Positions 4,801 to 6,594 of a stretch of 6,594 nt of DNA are shown piece after piece. Positions within the stretch are counted from its first letter, which is position 1; the number at the start of each line of letters is the position of its first letter. Both the position numbers and the translations under genes were made by a program. The DNA is from Candidatus Bathyarchaeota archaeon. Lineage in GTDB: Archaea; Thermoproteota; Bathyarchaeia; TCS64. The stretch spans positions 1 to 6,594 of the forward strand of contig JAUVHT010000045.1 in assembly GCA_030593155.1 (NCBI GenBank), written 5' to 3'. The notes beneath the pieces were generated by a model. It saw only the letters and a list, made by a program, of their open reading frames with translations, was not told the DNA's origin and did not search any database.

Positions 4801-4882
4801 ACAGGTTGAAAATTAGTAGTTAGGATTGGCCCTCGCCAGAACATGGAGGGCCGTGGTTTGACCGATGAGAGGTGGATGAGGG

Positions 4883-6391
4883 ATGCTCGTGGAGTACGCC
4901 TGGGTCTTCGGGGTGGTCTTCGCGTTCTACATGGTGATCCTGATAGCCATAGGCATCATCTCGGCTAGGAAGGTCAAGACGATAGAGGACTACTACGTGG
5001 CCGGGAGGAACATCGGCCCCGCCCTCCTCGGCGTCCACTACGGAACCGTGTACTTCAGCTCGGTGCTGATGATCGGGGGTGGCGCCTACGCCTACAGGTT
5101 CGGCTTGGCCACCCTCTGGATTGCCGTGGGGAACACCGTCCTGGGGGCCTTCCTGCCCTTCCTACTCTTCGGCGGCCGGATCAGGAGCTTCAGCGAGGTG
5201 CTTGGTGCCCTCACCCTCCCGGACTTCTTCAGGGAGAGGTACCAGTCCAGGTTCCTCCACGTCTGGACCTCGGTGCTGACGGTGGTCTTCATGACGGTCT
5301 ACCTTGTCTCCGTCTTCATGGGGGTCAGCTACATCTTCAACGTCACCATGGGGCTGAGCTACGAGGCGAGCCTCCTCATCACCGCCCTCATCGTGGGGTT
5401 CTACCTGGCGGTGGGGGGAACGGTGGCCTGCGTCTGGAACGACTTCATCCAAGGGACGGTGATGGCCCTGGGCACGCTGTTCCTGACCTACATGGTCATC
5501 AGCCACGGTGGGGGCATCCAGAGCATCACCCAGGGCCTGGCTGGCATCGATCCAGGGTTGGTGTCGTTCCCGGGGGTCTGGGGTTTCTGGGGGCTCTTCT
5601 CCTACTTGATGGTGACCAGCGTCGGCCCCTGGGGCCTCCCCCAGAGCCTGACCAGGTTCTACATGATGAGGGACCCCAAGGTGGTCAGGTGGGCGATCGT
5701 CTTCGCCACGGTCTTCTGCCTCGCCATGACCACATGCAGCTACTTCAACGGGGCAGCCGCCCGCTTCGCCTTCCAGCAGGGGGGCGTCGAGATCCCCCTC
5801 CTCCCCTCGGGGAGGCCGGACTATGACATCGTGATCCCCAAGCTGATCATGCTCGTGCTGCCCACGTTCATAGCCGCCGTCTACCTGTCGGCGGTCATCG
5901 CGGCCTCCCAGAGCACCGCGGACGCCGTCATCCTCATGGCCAGCTTCGGCCTGGCCCGGGACCTCTACCATAAGCTGCTCAACCCGGAGGCGGACGACGA
6001 GGCGATCCTGCGCTTGAGCAAGATCTGCACGGCCGGGGTCACCTTGGCCGGCCTGGTCCTCGCTTATTTCAGGCCGAAGATGATATTGGATCTGGCTATG
6101 ATGGCCTGGGCGGCCCTCTCCGCGGCGATTATGGCCCCCTTCCTGTACAGCCTGTTCTGGAGGAGGGTGACTAGGACCGCGGCGGTGTTCACGTCGGTCA
6201 CGGCATTCTTCCTGGCCCTGGCGTGGGGGCCGTGGCTGCTGAGCAGGCCCTTCGGCGTCCACGAGTTCCTGGCGAGCCAGATCTATGCGTGGGTTGTTTT
6301 CCCCATAGTGAATTATTTCGCCCTCAGGAGTCGTTCGGGCTCCGTGCCGGAGGACCTCGTGGAAGATCTCTGGCGTTCCATTGAGGCCTAG
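4883..6391 (+). CDS. Sodium:solute symporter family (SSS) permease, substrate unknown
   Basis: The 502-residue membrane protein has about 13 transmembrane helices, starting at residues 6-27, as usual for the LeuT-fold SSS family. Family landmarks are EDYYVAGRNIGP (35-46) after helix 1, AVGGTVACVWNDFIQGTVM (176-194), PWGLPQSLTRFYMMRDPK (249-266), and SAVIAASQSTADAVILMASF (336-355), where Ser344-Thr345 align with the Ser-Thr pair of the Na+ site in PutP. It should import an organic solute (amino acid, carboxylate, vitamin or similar) with Na+. I cannot name the substrate: the signatures are of the general PutP/PanF-like type. GGTGGATGAGGG before ATG 4883 is the ribosome site. It has its own putative promoter and a 155-base gap from the SAH hydrolase gene, so a shared role is not implied. 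Confidence 0.9.
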   Translation: MLVEYAWVFGVVFAFYMVILIAIGIISARKVKTIEDYYVAGRNIGPALLGVHYGTVYFSSVLMIGGGAYAYRFGLATLWIAVGNTVLGAFLPFLLFGGRIRSFSEVLGALTLPDFFRERYQSRFLHVWTSVLTVVFMTVYLVSVFMGVSYIFNVTMGLSYEASLLITALIVGFYLAVGGTVACVWNDFIQGTVMALGTLFLTYMVISHGGGIQSITQGLAGIDPGLVSFPGVWGFWGLFSYLMVTSVGPWGLPQSLTRFYMMRDPKVVRWAIVFATVFCLAMTTCSYFNGAAARFAFQQGGVEIPLLPSGRPDYDIVIPKLIMLVLPTFIAAVYLSAVIAASQSTADAVILMASFGLARDLYHKLLNPEADDEAILRLSKICTAGVTLAGLVLAYFRPKMILDLAMMAWAALSAAIMAPFLYSLFWRRVTRTAAVFTSVTAFFLALAWGPWLLSRPFGVHEFLASQIYAWVVFPIVNYFALRSRSGSVPEDLVEDLWRSIEA

Positions 6392-6397
6392 CGGGCC

Positions 6398-6432
6398 GGA
6401 AAACGTTATCTGTGCAGATACCCATGTTTTCC
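6398..6432 (+). repeat. Nested inverted repeat after the symporter gene
   Basis: An outer pair GGAAAAC (6398-6404) / GTTTTCC (6426-6432) encloses an inner pair TATCTG (6407-6412) / CAGATA (6415-6420) with a two-base centre. As RNA this gives a 7-base stem, an asymmetric internal loop and a 6-base stem. It starts seven bases after the symporter stop, so it may protect or end that transcript; as DNA it could be an operator for the gene at 6538. The palindrome CCTCGAGG (6431-6438) abuts it. Confidence 0.5.
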
Positions 6433-6483
6433 TCGAGGTTCGGCTGACACGTACCCGTATGTGCTCCAGTGGAACCTGTGCGG

Positions 6484-6517
6484 GGAGAAGGTGGGGATCC
6501 CCCGGGGCCTTTTCTCC
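6484..6517 (+). repeat. GC-rich hairpin upstream of the last gene
   Basis: GGAGAAGG (6484-6491) can pair with CC-TT-TTCTCC (6508-6517), with a two-base bulge. The loop contains GGGGATCCCC (6493-6502) and CCCCGGGG (6500-6507), both perfect palindromes. It ends 20 bases before the ATG at 6538, so it lies in the likely 5' leader. No good TATA box was found for that gene in 6392-6537. Confidence 0.35.
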
Positions 6518-6537
6518 GTTCGAGACGGGTGTTAGGG

Positions 6538-6594
6538 ATGAGGTACATAGCGTTCTGGGAGCTGGACATGGGGGACATGGCCAAGGTGGTGGAG
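6538..6594 (+). CDS. Start of a small protein gene, cut by window end
   Basis: ATG at 6538 opens 19 codons to the window end, encoding MRYIAFWELDMGDMAKVVE. A beta strand with an aromatic pair followed by an acidic turn and a helix resembles the start of small DUF3303-like ferredoxin-fold proteins, but 19 residues are too few to assign it. GGGTGTTAGGG just upstream can act as ribosome site, and codon use matches the GC-rich background. Confidence 0.55.
   Translation, partial: MRYIAFWELDMGDMAKVVE

Noticed and set aside
4843..4968. 41-codon ORF from ATG 4843 overlapping the symporter start
   Set aside because: Arg/Gly/His-rich out-of-frame reading of symporter codons; the real start at 4883 has its own ribosome site.
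5162..6262. 366-codon minus-strand ORF
   Set aside because: Antisense to the symporter; extreme Gln/His/Gly/Asp/Glu bias with no hydrophobic core, a composition artefact.

Overview
The window looks archaeal. The partial gene at the left edge matches DUF424, an archaea-restricted family. TATA-like boxes lie about 25-30 bases before several starts, GGTG-type ribosome sites are close to start codons, and T-runs rather than hairpin-plus-U terminators follow genes. The conserved genes are GC-rich (about 60-65% by eye) with heavy AGG arginine use. A TACK/Thermoproteota-type (for example Bathyarchaeia-like) lineage would fit, but the lineage cannot be fixed from this sequence.

Layout: (1) 1-213, the end of a DUF424 gene. 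(2) 214-1883, an AT-rich accessory stretch (roughly 35-45% GC by eye). It holds a membrane-anchored coiled-coil/helix-hairpin-helix protein (759-1475), a hydrophilic small ORF (1662-1883), a 55-residue single-span membrane microprotein candidate (533-700), a weaker 48-codon ORF (350-496), several TATA-like boxes and palindromes, and four alternating (CG)n tracts. (3) About 1885-2372, where GC-rich DNA resumes with a start-less reading frame broken by an in-frame TAG (probable gene remnant), a strong T-rich terminator, a doubtful 33-residue ORF and a promoter. (4) 2373-3383, a two-gene operon of a DsrE-family protein and an iron-sulfur flavoprotein of the flavodoxin/FMN-reductase superfamily. 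(5) 3471-4727, S-adenosylhomocysteine hydrolase with its own TATA box; a TTG start fits better than the upstream GTG. (6) 4883-6391, a sodium:solute symporter of unknown substrate. (7) 6392-6594, an intergenic region with two hairpin-forming inverted repeats, then the first 19 codons of a small protein.

How the genes might fit together: the DsrE protein keeps a cysteine where such proteins carry persulfide, and its partner has a four-cysteine Fe-S motif plus a second cysteine cluster, so a small sulfur-transfer or redox module is plausible. S-adenosylhomocysteine hydrolase next door recycles the by-product of methylation. A link between the two is inference from adjacency only. No CRISPR array, rRNA, tRNA, transposase or integrase was recognised. 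The best candidates for something undescribed are the AT-rich island with its membrane-DNA-tether-like protein and microprotein, and the DsrE/iron-sulfur flavoprotein pair.
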